From Streptomyces spiroverticillatus (GTDB lineage Bacteria; Actinomycetota; Actinomycetes; Streptomycetales; Streptomycetaceae): 64,000 bases of DNA. Where the stretch lies: assembly GCA_014650415.1 (NCBI GenBank), contig BMUX01000008.1, positions 312,784 through 376,783 on the forward strand, written 5' to 3'. Shown here piece by piece: positions 35,678 through 45,163 of this stretch (within the stretch, counting starts at the first letter, position 1; every line of letters starts with the position of its first letter). The translations under genes and the position numbers were made by a program. Below the pieces are notes generated by a model. The model made no database searches and was not told where the DNA came from. It was given only the letters and a program-made list of their open reading frames with translations.

Positions 35678-36172
35678 GTGGACACCGGTCTGCTGATCCT
35701 GCGGCTGCTGGCGGGACTGCTCGTCGCCGGACACGGACTGCAGAAGATCAGCCCCCTCCTCGGCGGCACCGGACTGGCGGGCGGGGCACGGGAGTTCCGC
35801 GCCGACGGCTTCCGCGGCGGCGCACTGACCGCCCTCGCGGCGGGCGGCGGCCAGCTCGGCTCCGGGCTGCTGCTCGCCGCAGGACTGCTCACCCCGCTCG
35901 CCGCCACCGGTGTCGTCGGCGTGATGACCGTCGCCCTCACCGTCAAGCGGCCGAACGGACTGTGGGTGCAGAACGACGGCTACGAATACCCGCTCGTCCT
36001 GATCGGCACCGCCGTCGCCCTCGCCGCCACCGGCCCCGGCGCCTGGTCCCTCGACCACTCCCTCGGCCTGGCGCCGTACCCCCTGTGGTGGACGGCGCTC
36101 GTCCTGGCCGCCGGAGCAGGCAGCGGCCTGCTCACCCGGGTTGCCCTGCACCGCACACCGGCCCCCTCCTGA
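35678..36172 (+). CDS. DoxX family membrane protein
   Basis: The 164-residue protein has four hydrophobic helices and the DoxX start LLILRLLAGLLVAGHGLQKI, followed by GGGQLGSGLLLAAGLLTPLA. DoxX proteins are quinone- or redox-associated membrane proteins, some in complexes with superoxide dismutase and thiosulfurtransferase. The GTG at 35678, 3 bp after the YcaC stop, shows tight coupling. The role in this operon is inferred as redox stress or detoxification. Confidence 0.85.
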   Translation: MDTGLLILRLLAGLLVAGHGLQKISPLLGGTGLAGGAREFRADGFRGGALTALAAGGGQLGSGLLLAAGLLTPLAATGVVGVMTVALTVKRPNGLWVQNDGYEYPLVLIGTAVALAATGPGAWSLDHSLGLAPYPLWWTALVLAAGAGSGLLTRVALHRTPAPS

Positions 36173-36203
36173 AACGCGCTTCCCCTTTCTCTGGAGTACG
36201 TAC

Positions 36204-36797
36204 GTGATCCATCCCGCACCGGCCGACAGCACCCCCGCGCCCGGCGGCGGCCAGCCGCTGCTGCACCAGAAGGGCCCCGAGACCCAGCGTTTCGGCACGG
36301 TCAAACAACTCCCGCTGGGCCTCGGCCACGACACCCGGATGTACGCCTGCCAGCGGCTCAACCGCGTACTGGCCGACACCCAGATGCTCCACTCCCTCTA
36401 CAAGAAGCACCACTGGCTCGTGCGCGGTGCCACCTTCCACGCCCTTCACCAGATGCTCGACCGGCACGCCGAGGCGCAGCTCGCCCTCGTGGACGAACTC
36501 GCCGAACGCGTCCAGAGCCTGGGCGGAGTCGCCGTCGGAGACCCGCGCCACGCCGCCGAACTCACCTCGGTGCCCCGGCCGCCCGACGGCGTCGAACCGG
36601 TGCCCGTCATGCTCTCGCGCCTCCTCGACGCGCACGAGCGCATCCTCGTCGACGCCCGCGACGCCGCCGCCCGGATCGCCGCCGAGGGCGACGAGGGAAG
36701 CAACGACCTGCTGGTCTCCGGGGTGCTGCGCACCGGCGAGGCCCAGGTGTGGTTCCTCGCGGAACACCTGGTGGACACCCCGCTGGTACGGGCCTGA
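36204..36797 (+). CDS. dps: Dps family ferritin-like protein
   Basis: The 197-residue four-helix protein matches the Dps/bacterioferritin-like family, which stores iron and protects DNA in peroxide stress. Helix A and B features are LADTQMLHSLYKKHHWLVRG and FHALHQMLDRHAEAQLALVD, which include the His, Asp and Glu ferroxidase ligands shared between subunits. An N-terminal tail of 40 residues may bind DNA or contribute to assembly. The GTG at 36204 is chosen because CTGGAG stands upstream. It sits 31 bp after DoxX, probably in the same transcript. Confidence 0.87.
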   Translation: MIHPAPADSTPAPGGGQPLLHQKGPETQRFGTVKQLPLGLGHDTRMYACQRLNRVLADTQMLHSLYKKHHWLVRGATFHALHQMLDRHAEAQLALVDELAERVQSLGGVAVGDPRHAAELTSVPRPPDGVEPVPVMLSRLLDAHERILVDARDAAARIAAEGDEGSNDLLVSGVLRTGEAQVWFLAEHLVDTPLVRA

Positions 36798-36812
36798 CAC
36801 CCCCGCACCGCT

Positions 36813-36876
36813 CTCACAAGCACCACTCGCCCACCCCTCACAAGAATCACTCACCCACCCCTCACAAGAATTCGGA
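36813..36876 (+). repeat. 24-bp tandem repeat, 2.7 copies
   Basis: Copies start at 36813, 36837 and 36861 (CTCACAAGAATCACTCACCC core). They fill the gap between the Dps-like and haloperoxidase genes, ending just before the GGAGC ribosome site of the latter. Confidence 0.85.
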
Positions 36877-36884
36877 GCACACTC

Positions 36885-37715
36885 ATGCCGTACATCAAGG
36901 TCGCCGAAGGCAACTCCGCCCCCGTCGAGCTGTACTACGAGGACCACGGCAGCGGCCGCCCCGTCGTCCTCATCCACGGCTGGCCGCTGAACGGGGCCTC
37001 CTGGGAGAAGCAGACGGCCGCGCTGCTCGCCGCGGGCAACCGGGTCATCACCTACGACCGGCGCGGCTTCGGCCGCTCCGACCAGCCCGCCGACGGCTAC
37101 GACTACGACACCTTCGCCGCCGACCTCGACCGGATACTCACCGCCCTGGACCTGCGCGACGCGGTCCTCGTCGGCTTCTCCATGGGCACCGGCGAAGTCA
37201 CCCGCTACCTGGGCGCCTACGGGTCCGAGCGGGTCTCCAAGGCCGTCCTCATCGGCGTGGTCCCGCCCTTCCTGCTGAAGACCGACGACAACCCGGCGGG
37301 CGTCGACGGCGAGGTCTTCAAGGGGATCGAAGAGGCCATCCGCGCCGACCGCTACGCCTTCATGACGGACTTCCTCGCCGACTTCTACAACGTGGACGTC
37401 CTCGGCGGCACCCGCATCAGCCCGCAGGCCGTCCAGGCCAGCTGGAACGTCGCCGTCGGAGCCTCGGCCAAGGGCACCCTCGACTGCGTCGCGGCCTGGC
37501 TGACCGACTTCCGCGAGGACCTGCCCCGTATCGACGTCCCCACGCTGATCGTCCACGGCGACGCCGACCGCACCCTGCCCATCGACTCCACCGCGATCCC
37601 GCTGGCCCAGCTCATCGACGGCGCCGAGCTGACGGTCGTCCCCGGCGGCCCGCACGGCCTGCTGTGGACGCACGCCGACGAGGTCAACGCCGCCCTGCTC
37701 GGCTTCATCGGCTGA
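36885..37715 (+). CDS. cofactor-free haloperoxidase (alpha/beta hydrolase)
   Basis: The 276-residue protein is a typical non-heme, metal-free chloro/bromoperoxidase of the alpha/beta hydrolase fold. It has the oxyanion HGWPLNG, YDRRGFGRS, the nucleophile elbow GFSMGTGE, the acid in HGDADRTLP and the His in GGPHGLLW. In vivo these are usually esterases or perhydrolases that make peracids from acetate and peroxide. It fits the oxidative-stress theme of the operon. The ATG at 36885 follows GGAGC. Confidence 0.92.
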   Translation: MPYIKVAEGNSAPVELYYEDHGSGRPVVLIHGWPLNGASWEKQTAALLAAGNRVITYDRRGFGRSDQPADGYDYDTFAADLDRILTALDLRDAVLVGFSMGTGEVTRYLGAYGSERVSKAVLIGVVPPFLLKTDDNPAGVDGEVFKGIEEAIRADRYAFMTDFLADFYNVDVLGGTRISPQAVQASWNVAVGASAKGTLDCVAAWLTDFREDLPRIDVPTLIVHGDADRTLPIDSTAIPLAQLIDGAELTVVPGGPHGLLWTHADEVNAALLGFIG

Positions 37716-37728
37716 CCGAGCCCCCAGT

Positions 37729-37762
37729 CCGGGCCGCCCGCTCCCGTGAGCGGGCGGCCCGG
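37729..37762 (+). terminator. 15-bp hairpin between operon genes
   Basis: CCGGGCCGCCCGCTC (37729-37743) pairs perfectly with GAGCGGGCGGCCCGG (37748-37762) around a CCGT loop. Inside the operon it may attenuate or terminate before the amidohydrolase gene. Confidence 0.7.
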
Positions 37763-37796
37763 CCCCAACCCAGTTCACCAGCACAGGAGTTGAGCC

Positions 37797-39740
37797 ATGC
37801 CCGACCGAACCGCCCGAGCCCTCCCGGGAGGTCCCGGCATGAGTGCCACCCCGCCCCACCCGAGCATGCCCGTCGCGGGCATCAGCCCCACGGCGGCCGC
37901 CGCAAGCCACCCCGCCGACCTCCTCATCCGCAACGCCAAGGTGTTCACCGGCGACCCCGCCCGCCCCGAGGCCCGTACCGTCGCCGTCCGCGACGGCCGC
38001 GTCCTGGCCCTCGGCGACGACGACCACGCCACCGCCCACCTCGTCGGACCCGCCACCCGGGTGATCGACGTCCTCGGCCGCCGGGTCGTCCCCGGGCTCA
38101 ACGACTCCCACCTGCACGTCATCAGGGGCGGCCTCAACTACGTACTGGAACTGCGCTGGGACGGCGTACGCAGCCTGCGCACGGCCCTGGCCATGCTGCG
38201 CGAACAGGCCGGACGCACCCCCAAGGGCCAGTGGATACGCGTCGTCGGAGGCTGGAGCGCCGAGCAGTTCGCCGAGCGCCGGATGCCCACGGTCGCCGAA
38301 CTGAACGCCGCCGCCCCCGACACCCCCGTGTTCGTCCTGCACCTCTACCAGTCGGCGCTGCTGAACCGGGCCGCCGTACGCGCCGCCGGATACACCCGCG
38401 AGACTCCCGACCCGCGCGGCGGGCAGATCGTACGCGGCCGCGACGGCGAACCCACCGGCGTGCTGCTCGCCGCCCCCGGCGCCCTGCTCCTGTACTCCAC
38501 CCTCGCCAAGGCCCCGGCACTGGACGCCGCCGACCGGCGCACCTCCACCCGCCACTTCCTGCGCGAACTCAACCGCTTCGGCCTCACCTCCGCCCTCGAC
38601 GCGGCCGGCGGCTTCCAGAACTTCCCCGACGACTACGCCACCGTCGCCGACCTGGCCCGCACCGGCGAACTCACCCTGCGCATCGCCTACTACCTCTTCC
38701 CGCAGACCGCAGGCCAGGAGCTGGCCGACCTGCGCCGCTGGACGCAGACCGTGCGCCCCGGCGACGGCGACGCCTGGCTGCGGCTCGCGGGCGCGGGCGA
38801 GAACCTGACCTGGGCCGCCGCCGACTTCGAGAACTTCGCCGAGCCCCGCCCCGCCCTGGAGGCGGGCTACGAGGCCGAGTTGGAGCAGGCGGTGCGGCTG
38901 CTCGCCGAGAACGGCTGGGGCTTCAGGCTGCACGCCACCTACGACGAGACCATCCGACGCGACCTCGCCGTCTTCGAGAAGCTCGCCGCCGAAGGACTCT
39001 TCCCGGGCGGCAGACGCTGGCTCTTCGACCACGCCGAGACCGTCTCCGACGCCAGCCTGGAACGCATCGCCGCGCTCGGCGGGGCGGTGTCCGTGCAGAA
39101 CCGGATGTCCTTCCAGGGCACCGCCTTCCTCGACCGGTACGGCGCCGAGGCCACCGCCCGCACGCCGCCCGTGCGCTCCATGCTCGACCACGGCCTCACC
39201 CTCGCCGCCGGAACCGACGCCACCCGCGTCTCCTCCTACAACCCCTGGGTGTCCCTGCACTGGCTGGTGACCGGCCGAACCGTCGGCGGCACCGCCCTCT
39301 ACCCGGCCGCCCACCTGCTCGACCGGGCACAGGCCCTCACCCTCTACACCCGGGGCGGGGCACAGCTCACCGGGGAGGAGGACGTCAAGGGGACGCTGCG
39401 CGAAGGGAGTTACGCCGACCTCGCCGTGCTGTCCCACGACTACTTCACCGTGCCGGAACACGAGATCCCCGACATCGAGTCCGTACTGACGGTCGTCGGC
39501 GGACGCATCGTGCACGCGGCGGCCGAACACACCGGCCTCGACGAGGAGATCCCGCCCGTCAGCCCCGCCTGGAGCCCGGTCGCCCGCTTCGGCGGATACG
39601 CCTCCGGCGCCCGACAGGCCGACGCGATGGCCGAGGTCGTCACCGAATCGGAACTCCACCGCCGCTGGCGGGCACAACGGGCCGACGCCGTGCCGGACCG
39701 GCCCGCAACGGCCCCGCTCGACCCGTGCTTCGCCCCGTGA
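37797..39740 (+). CDS. YtcJ-like metal-dependent amidohydrolase
   Basis: The 647-residue protein belongs to the amidohydrolase superfamily, YtcJ/COG1574 branch. The metal-binding motif is GLNDSHLHVI near residue 100. Later His/Asp ligands are in FRLHATYDETI, LFDHAETVS and LAAGTDATRVSSYNPW. The N-terminal beta-sandwich begins DLLIRNAKVFTGD and returns at the end as ADLAVLSHDYFTV. Substrates of this branch are mostly unknown amides or carbamates. AGGAG precedes the ATG. It may be transcribed with the upstream genes or start anew after the hairpin at 37729-37762. Confidence 0.9.
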   Translation: MPDRTARALPGGPGMSATPPHPSMPVAGISPTAAAASHPADLLIRNAKVFTGDPARPEARTVAVRDGRVLALGDDDHATAHLVGPATRVIDVLGRRVVPGLNDSHLHVIRGGLNYVLELRWDGVRSLRTALAMLREQAGRTPKGQWIRVVGGWSAEQFAERRMPTVAELNAAAPDTPVFVLHLYQSALLNRAAVRAAGYTRETPDPRGGQIVRGRDGEPTGVLLAAPGALLLYSTLAKAPALDAADRRTSTRHFLRELNRFGLTSALDAAGGFQNFPDDYATVADLARTGELTLRIAYYLFPQTAGQELADLRRWTQTVRPGDGDAWLRLAGAGENLTWAAADFENFAEPRPALEAGYEAELEQAVRLLAENGWGFRLHATYDETIRRDLAVFEKLAAEGLFPGGRRWLFDHAETVSDASLERIAALGGAVSVQNRMSFQGTAFLDRYGAEATARTPPVRSMLDHGLTLAAGTDATRVSSYNPWVSLHWLVTGRTVGGTALYPAAHLLDRAQALTLYTRGGAQLTGEEDVKGTLREGSYADLAVLSHDYFTVPEHEIPDIESVLTVVGGRIVHAAAEHTGLDEEIPPVSPAWSPVARFGGYASGARQADAMAEVVTESELHRRWRAQRADAVPDRPATAPLDPCFAP

Positions 39741-39784
39741 ACCCGGCCGGGCCGGCGAGCCCCGCCAGTGAGGAGAACCAACAG

Positions 39785-40492
39785 ATGAGTACGGAGCCCC
39801 CCGCACCCGGTGCGGGCGAAGGGCGTCGCCACGAGCCCGACCTGCGGTCCATGACCCGGATCAACCTGCGCCCCGTCGCCTCCCCCATGCCGCTCGGCTT
39901 CTTCGCGGTGGCCATCGCCTCCGTGCTGACGGGGTGCCTCCAGCTCGGCGTCCTCGACGCCACCGCCCGCCAGGCGGTCGCCCTGTGCGTACTGCCCGCC
40001 TTCGCCCTCCAACTCCTGGTCAGTGTCATCGCGTTCGGGGCCCGCGACGTGATCGCGGCGACCCTGATGGGCACCTTCGCCGGAAGCTGGCTGGCGTACG
40101 CGCTGGTGACCGGAACGGGAGCACCCCAGGGGCACGAGGTGCTGGGCGTGTTCAACCTGGTGTTCCTGTGCTTCGGGGCACTGATGGCGTCCGTGACCCG
40201 GCCCAAGCGCGCCCTGTGGTGGGTCCTGGTGGTCTCGCTGCCCCGGTGGGCGGCCACCGGCCTCGCCGGTGTGACCGGGGTCCACTGGCTGACCGGCGCG
40301 GCCGGAGGCCTCGGCATCCTGGTCGCGCTGGTGTCCGCGTACGCCGCGTTCGCCCTGCTCCTGGAGGACGTACGCAGCGAGGAAGTGCTGCCCATCGGCC
40401 GCACCGGCCCGGCCCGGCACGCCCTCGAGGGCGACCTCGGGGTGCAGCTGCGCAACCTGGAACGCCAGGCGGGTGTACGTCGCACGCTCTAG
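39785..40492 (+). CDS. membrane protein, AceTr/SatP-like
   Basis: The 235-residue protein has about six hydrophobic helices and starts with NLRPVASPMPLGFFAVAIAS, similar to the NPxPLG entry motif of the GPR1/FUN34/SatP acetate-succinate transporter family. The cytoplasmic C-terminal 45 residues are charged. GAGGAG precedes the ATG at 39785. It ends 4 bp inside the convergent AraC gene. Acetate transport would fit a perhydrolase-type haloperoxidase neighbour, but this is inference. Confidence 0.75.
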   Translation: MSTEPPAPGAGEGRRHEPDLRSMTRINLRPVASPMPLGFFAVAIASVLTGCLQLGVLDATARQAVALCVLPAFALQLLVSVIAFGARDVIAATLMGTFAGSWLAYALVTGTGAPQGHEVLGVFNLVFLCFGALMASVTRPKRALWWVLVVSLPRWAATGLAGVTGVHWLTGAAGGLGILVALVSAYAAFALLLEDVRSEEVLPIGRTGPARHALEGDLGVQLRNLERQAGVRRTL

Positions 40493-41481
40493 CCGTGCGC
40501 AGAGCGGGCCCGTCCCTCGGGGAGCCGGGCCTCGGCCTGCCACTCCCGGGGAGACATCCCGTACGCCGCCCGGAACGACCGGCTGAAGTGCGAGGGGTTC
40601 ACGAAGCCCCACCGCTGGGCCACCGCGGACACGGCCCGCGCGTTGCCGGGCGGCCGGGACAGCTCGCGGCGGCAGCGCGCCAGCCGCTCGGCGAGCATCC
40701 AGCGGCCCACCGACGTCCCCTCCGCCCGGAACAGCAGGTGCAGATAGCGCACCGAGACGTGGTGCGCGGCGGCGATCCGCGCGGGCGTCAGCGAGGGATC
40801 GTCCAGGTGGTGCAGTACGTACTCCTTGACGCGGGCCAGCATCCCCCGTGCCGCCTCCGGAGCCTGCGGCACCAGCTCGCCCCGGCGCTCGCGCACCAGA
40901 ATCGCGAGCAAGTCCGCTGCGGTGAGGCCGAGTTGGTGCCCGGTGGCCGGATCGAGGTCCGCCGCCTGCCCGGCGAGGCGGCCCAGGAAGGCGGCGATCA
41001 GGGCGGCCGTCCCGGAACCTCCGTGGAAGAGCGTCCCGGTGACGGCCCGCAGCTCGCCCTCCCGAACTCCCAGGCACTCCTTGGGAATCCGGAACGTGGT
41101 GAACCGGAAGTCCTCCGGCTGCTCCCGCTCGTACGGCCGCCCCGCGTCCGAGCAGGTGAAGCCGCCCGGCCGCACCAGCGCCTGCCGGCCGTCCTGGGTG
41201 AGCCGGGCCGTCCCCCGCTGCTGGAGGGTGACGGTCAGGAACTCCGCACCGCCCTGCGCGATGCGACGAGGGCTGCGCGACACCGTCTGCGGGCCCGCCT
41301 CCACCTCGGAGACCTGGAGCGGACCCAGCCTGCGGCTGGTGATCGTGCCCGCCGGGGGAGTGGGCGCGTGCAGCGTGACGTCGAGCGGGACGAAGGTGCC
41401 GGAGACGAGGGCGTGCCAGTACGCGGCCCGGTCGGCGGGCGGCAGCGGCAGGGTCGACAGGACGGCGGATGTACCGGACAT
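40489..41481 (-). CDS. AraC family transcriptional regulator
   Basis: The 330-residue protein has an N-terminal sensor domain of the AraC-binding-like type (QQRGTARLTQDGRQALVRPG) and a C-terminal double helix-turn-helix: LTPARIAAAHHVSVRYLHLL, then RWGFVNPSHFSRSFRAAYG followed by SPREW. It resembles NphR-type activators. Convergent to the 35000-40492 operon, it may control it. A palindrome 73-86 bp upstream of its start may be an autoregulatory site. Confidence 0.9.
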   Translation of the reverse strand: MSGTSAVLSTLPLPPADRAAYWHALVSGTFVPLDVTLHAPTPPAGTITSRRLGPLQVSEVEAGPQTVSRSPRRIAQGGAEFLTVTLQQRGTARLTQDGRQALVRPGGFTCSDAGRPYEREQPEDFRFTTFRIPKECLGVREGELRAVTGTLFHGGSGTAALIAAFLGRLAGQAADLDPATGHQLGLTAADLLAILVRERRGELVPQAPEAARGMLARVKEYVLHHLDDPSLTPARIAAAHHVSVRYLHLLFRAEGTSVGRWMLAERLARCRRELSRPPGNARAVSAVAQRWGFVNPSHFSRSFRAAYGMSPREWQAEARLPEGRARSAHG

Positions 41482-41553
41482 GAGAACTCCGAGTGCGGTG
41501 CGGGTCTTTCCGCATTCACTCTCGGCTCCGGCGGCCCGCCGGCCATCCGTCAG

Positions 41554-41567
41554 ATGACTTGCGTCAT
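41554..41567. promoter_or_regulatory. palindrome upstream of AraC gene
   Basis: ATGAC-TTGC-GTCAT (41554-41567), extended by flanking TCAG and CTGA, lies 73-86 bp upstream of the AraC start and just after the LAL stop. It is a plausible operator. Confidence 0.4.
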
Positions 41568-41590
41568 GACTGAGGCCCGGAACCCAGCCG

Positions 41591-44302
41591 TCAGCCCTCC
41601 TGCTCCACGACGTCGCGCAGTTGGCTGCGGGACGTCACGCCCAGCGCGGGGAACGCCTGGTAGAGGTGGGTGCCCACGGTCCTCGGCGAGAGGAAGAGCC
41701 GCTCGCCGATCTCCCGGTTCGTCAGCCCCTGTGCTGCCAGCCGTACGATCCGCTGCCGTTGCGGCGTCAGTGCGTGCAGCGCGCTGTGCCGGTCCGGGCC
41801 GACGGCGACGCCCGCCGCCCGCAGCTCCGCCTCCGCCCGCGCCGACCAGTGCGGCGCGCCCAGCCCCGCGAACAGGTCCCGGGCCTCGGCCAGCGCCGAG
41901 CGCGCCTCGGCGATCTGCCGCCTGCGGCGCAGCCACTCCCCGTACTCCAGCCACACCTGGGCGCGTTCGAAGGGCCAGCGCTGCCCCGCCGGGTCCGCCA
42001 GCGCCTCGCGGAAGCAGTCGCCCGCCCCGTCGTCGGGCCCGGCCAGCAGCGCGGCCGCCCGGAGCAGGATCTGCCGCAGCCGTGGCGAAGCGCCGTCGCC
42101 CACCTCCTCGCGGACCCGCTCCAGGACCGTACGGGCGTCCTCGGTATGGCCGGTGAGCACGGCGGCTGCCGCGTGGTCGGCGACGGCGTAGCACGACAGG
42201 TGGTAGTGGACGGGTGCCCCACAGGCGTCGAAGAGGGCACGCAGGTGCAGGCGGGCGGTGGGGTGGTCGCCGAGCGCGGTGGCGGCCAGCGCGGCGGCCC
42301 GGCGGGCCCGCACGGTCGTGGCGAGCGCCCGGGCGGGCTCGGTGGCGGCCAGGGCGGCGGTGATGTGCCGCAGCGCCGTCTCGGGATCGCCGGTCAGTGC
42401 GCACACGGTGGCCAGGGCGCTCAGCGCACGGGCCGGGCCGAGGTGGTGCTGTCCGGCCAGGAAGCGTGCGGCGAGCCGCTCCACGCCCAGCCGGGCGTCC
42501 GCCCACCGGCCGCAGTCCAGGTGCGCCCACGCCAGATCGGCGGCGGTCATCCCGGCGTGGAAGTCGGCGGCGTCCTCCCACTGGGGGTTGACGAGTTCGC
42601 CGAGCAGGCTTACGGCCGTCTCGGTCTCGTCCAGCACCATGGCGAGGACCCCGAGGGTGTGGGTGACCGTGGGCAGGAGCCCCGGCGCCGAGGCGAGCGC
42701 GGGCAGTTCGGCGCGTATCGCGTCGCCGTGGCCGAAGGGGTCGGTGACGCCGAGGTCCCAGAGCTGGAGGGGCCGGGCGAACATGTCGTCGGCCAGGGCG
42801 GTGCGCGCCGCCAGCATCGGCCGGATCCTCTCCCGCTGGGCGGGGATTCCGGAGTGGTAGACGATCCCGGTGGCGATGGTGGACACGTCCACGGCGAGCT
42901 GCCCGTCGGCGGGCAGCCCGGCCGGAACGACGAGCGCGAAGGCACGCTCCATGCGCATCATCAGCATCGCCACCAGACCGCCGAGGGCGGAGATCCACCC
43001 GCTCGCCGTCTCGTCCGGCACCAACTGGCGGGCCTGCGCGGCCAGAGACTCCGCCCGCGTCAGGTCACCGACCAGGACGGCGGTGTACGCGGCGGTCGAC
43101 AGCAGCCGGGTCCGCTCGCCCCGCTCCGGGTGGAGCTGCGCCGCCCGCTCCAGCCCGGTCAGGGCGTCGGCGAACGCGCCACGCCCGAAGGTGCGCATCG
43201 CCGTGGCCTCCAGCGCGCCCGCGACGGACGCCTCGGGGGTCACCGTCGCCGCGGACAACTGCCAGGCCCGCCGGTCGGGATCGGCGTCGAGCACGGCGGC
43301 CAGCGCCAGGTGCGCCCGGCGGCGCTCGGCGAAGGGGGCCGCGCCGTAGACGGCGGAACGCACCAGCGGATGGCGGAAGTCGATCCGGTCGGCGCGCAGC
43401 CGCACCAGCCCGGTCCGCTCGGCGGGCAGCCACACGTCCATGTCGGTGCCGGGCGGCAGCGCCGCCAGCACGTCGGGCAGGGCCGCGCCCTCGGCCGCCG
43501 CCGCGACCAGCAGGGCCGCCCGGGTGGCGGGCGGCAGCCCGTCGGCCTGCGCGGCGAAGGTCCGCTCCAGCAGATCCGTCAGCGGTACGGGTCCGGCCGG
43601 CGGCAGCGCCTCGTCGCGGGGCTGCGAGCGGGCCAGCTCCACCAGGGCGAGCGGGTTGCCCGCGGCGGTGGCCAGCACATGGCGGCGGAAGCCGCCCACC
43701 GGGGGTTCGGGCTGGGCACCGAGCAGTTCCTCGGCCTCGGCGGGCGAGAGGGGGCCGACCTCCAGGTGGGGGACCGTCGCATCCAGCCATTCCGGCAGGC
43801 GGGACCCCCGTACCGCCACGAGCAGCCCGATCGACTCGCCCGCCAGCCGTCGGGCCACGAAGCCCAGCACCTGGCGGCTTCCGTGGTCCAGCCACTGGGC
43901 GTCGTCCACGACGAGCAGCAGCCGCCCCGCGGAGGCGATCTGCGAGGCCAGCGTCAGCACGGCGAGGCTCATCATCATCGGGTCCGGCGGCGCCGGGTCC
44001 TCGCCCAGCCCGAACGCGGCCAGCAGCGCGGTGCGCTGACGGACCGGCAGACCGTCCAGGCCGCTGCCGAGGACGGGCAGCAGGAGCTGGTGCAGCCCGG
44101 CGAAGGCGAGTTCTGCCTCGGCGGTATTGCCCGCCACCCGCAGCACACGGGTCCCGGCAGCCGCGGCCTCCTCGGCGGCATGGTCCATCAGCAGGGTCTT
44201 GCCCACCCCGGCCTCGCCGAACAGCACCAGCACGCGGGCCGATGTCGTGGAGGAGGAGAGGGCTTCGGCGACGACCGCACGCTCTCGTTGACGACCGATC
44301 AT
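41591..44302 (-). CDS. LAL-family LuxR regulator
   Basis: The 903-residue regulator has an N-terminal AAA/STAND ATPase (Walker A GEAGVGKTLLMDH, Walker B LLLVVDDAQWLD), a long TPR-like middle and a C-terminal LuxR helix-turn-helix (LTPQRQRIVRLAAQGLTNRE, RTVGTHLYQAFPALG). LAL proteins often control secondary metabolism, but this gene is 7 kb beyond the NRPS operon end, so a link is not shown. The ATG at 44302 follows CAGGAG at 7 bases; an upstream ATG at 44359 is less likely. The 301-bp gap to the EF-hand gene (44303-44603) carries both promoters and shows no gene. Confidence 0.93.
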   Translation of the reverse strand: MIGRQRERAVVAEALSSSTTSARVLVLFGEAGVGKTLLMDHAAEEAAAAGTRVLRVAGNTAEAELAFAGLHQLLLPVLGSGLDGLPVRQRTALLAAFGLGEDPAPPDPMMMSLAVLTLASQIASAGRLLLVVDDAQWLDHGSRQVLGFVARRLAGESIGLLVAVRGSRLPEWLDATVPHLEVGPLSPAEAEELLGAQPEPPVGGFRRHVLATAAGNPLALVELARSQPRDEALPPAGPVPLTDLLERTFAAQADGLPPATRAALLVAAAAEGAALPDVLAALPPGTDMDVWLPAERTGLVRLRADRIDFRHPLVRSAVYGAAPFAERRRAHLALAAVLDADPDRRAWQLSAATVTPEASVAGALEATAMRTFGRGAFADALTGLERAAQLHPERGERTRLLSTAAYTAVLVGDLTRAESLAAQARQLVPDETASGWISALGGLVAMLMMRMERAFALVVPAGLPADGQLAVDVSTIATGIVYHSGIPAQRERIRPMLAARTALADDMFARPLQLWDLGVTDPFGHGDAIRAELPALASAPGLLPTVTHTLGVLAMVLDETETAVSLLGELVNPQWEDAADFHAGMTAADLAWAHLDCGRWADARLGVERLAARFLAGQHHLGPARALSALATVCALTGDPETALRHITAALAATEPARALATTVRARRAAALAATALGDHPTARLHLRALFDACGAPVHYHLSCYAVADHAAAAVLTGHTEDARTVLERVREEVGDGASPRLRQILLRAAALLAGPDDGAGDCFREALADPAGQRWPFERAQVWLEYGEWLRRRRQIAEARSALAEARDLFAGLGAPHWSARAEAELRAAGVAVGPDRHSALHALTPQRQRIVRLAAQGLTNREIGERLFLSPRTVGTHLYQAFPALGVTSRSQLRDVVEQEG

Positions 44303-44603
44303 CACAGAACTCCTGAAACCCTGAAACATGGTGCGAAGACGGTGGATTCCCGCACCCAACTCGAACTGAGGGGCGAATCACCGCTGGTCGGAGCATAGTC
44401 GTCGCGCGACCGCGCACGAATTCGCTTCGGGTGCGCTGTCGCCCCAAGGCGCTTGCCGACGGGGGAGGCCGGGTCAAGGTCACGGCGCCCGGGTACCGCC
44501 AACGTGTGCCATCCACTGACCCGTTCGTGTCCGGAGGCGCGTCGGCGACCGGCAAGCGCACATGCTGCTGGAGTCGGTTTCGCAACCCCCGGGAGGGCCC
44601 CTC

Positions 44604-45152
44604 ATGATCGCTGACGCCATCGGACTCAAGTACGACCGCATGTTCGACATGCTCGACGTGGATCTCAACGGGGTGCTGGAGGAGCAGGACTTCATCACGC
44701 TCGCCCGCTCCATCGCTCAGGCGACGGGCGTCGGTCTGGAGTCGGCGAAGGGGGCGACGCTCGTGCTGGAGCGGCAGCGCTGCTGGGCCCTGCTGCTGGA
44801 GCACGCCGACGCCAACGGCGACGGGCAGATCGACCGCGACGAGTTCCACCGGGCGATGTCGGGCGCGTTCGGCGACCCCTCATTGCTGGAGCGCAACCTG
44901 CGGGACGGCCTGCACGCCGAGTTCGCCGCGATCGACGCCGACGACGACGGAGTCGCCACGATCGACCAGATGACGTCGTTCCTCACCGCCTGGGGCCTGG
45001 AGCACGAGGTGGCGGCGGCCTCGGCGACGAGCCTGGACCAGAACGGCGACGGCTGGATCACGCGCGAGGAGTACGTCGCGGGCTGGAGCGACTTCCTGCT
45101 GGAGGAGGACACCGAGGCCCCCGGCAGCACCCTCCTCGGCGCGGTCGCCTGA
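44604..45152 (+). CDS. calmodulin-like EF-hand protein
   Basis: The 182-residue protein has four EF-hand loops: DVDLNGVLEEQD, DANGDGQIDRDE, DADDDGVATIDQ and DQNGDGWITREE. Loops two and four are canonical. Loop one lacks one oxygen ligand and loop three ends in Gln rather than Glu, so two strong calcium sites are likely. It belongs to the actinobacterial calerythrin/CabD-like group, a calcium buffer or sensor. GGGAGG precedes the ATG. A T-tailed hairpin terminates it. Confidence 0.93.
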   Translation: MIADAIGLKYDRMFDMLDVDLNGVLEEQDFITLARSIAQATGVGLESAKGATLVLERQRCWALLLEHADANGDGQIDRDEFHRAMSGAFGDPSLLERNLRDGLHAEFAAIDADDDGVATIDQMTSFLTAWGLEHEVAAASATSLDQNGDGWITREEYVAGWSDFLLEEDTEAPGSTLLGAVA

Positions 45153-45163
45153 CCCGCCCCGCA

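Noticed and set aside
41591..44302. LAL regulator as the cluster-specific activator
   Set aside because: It is 7 kb past the cluster end with a separate operon between, and no shared sites were seen, so no link is claimed.
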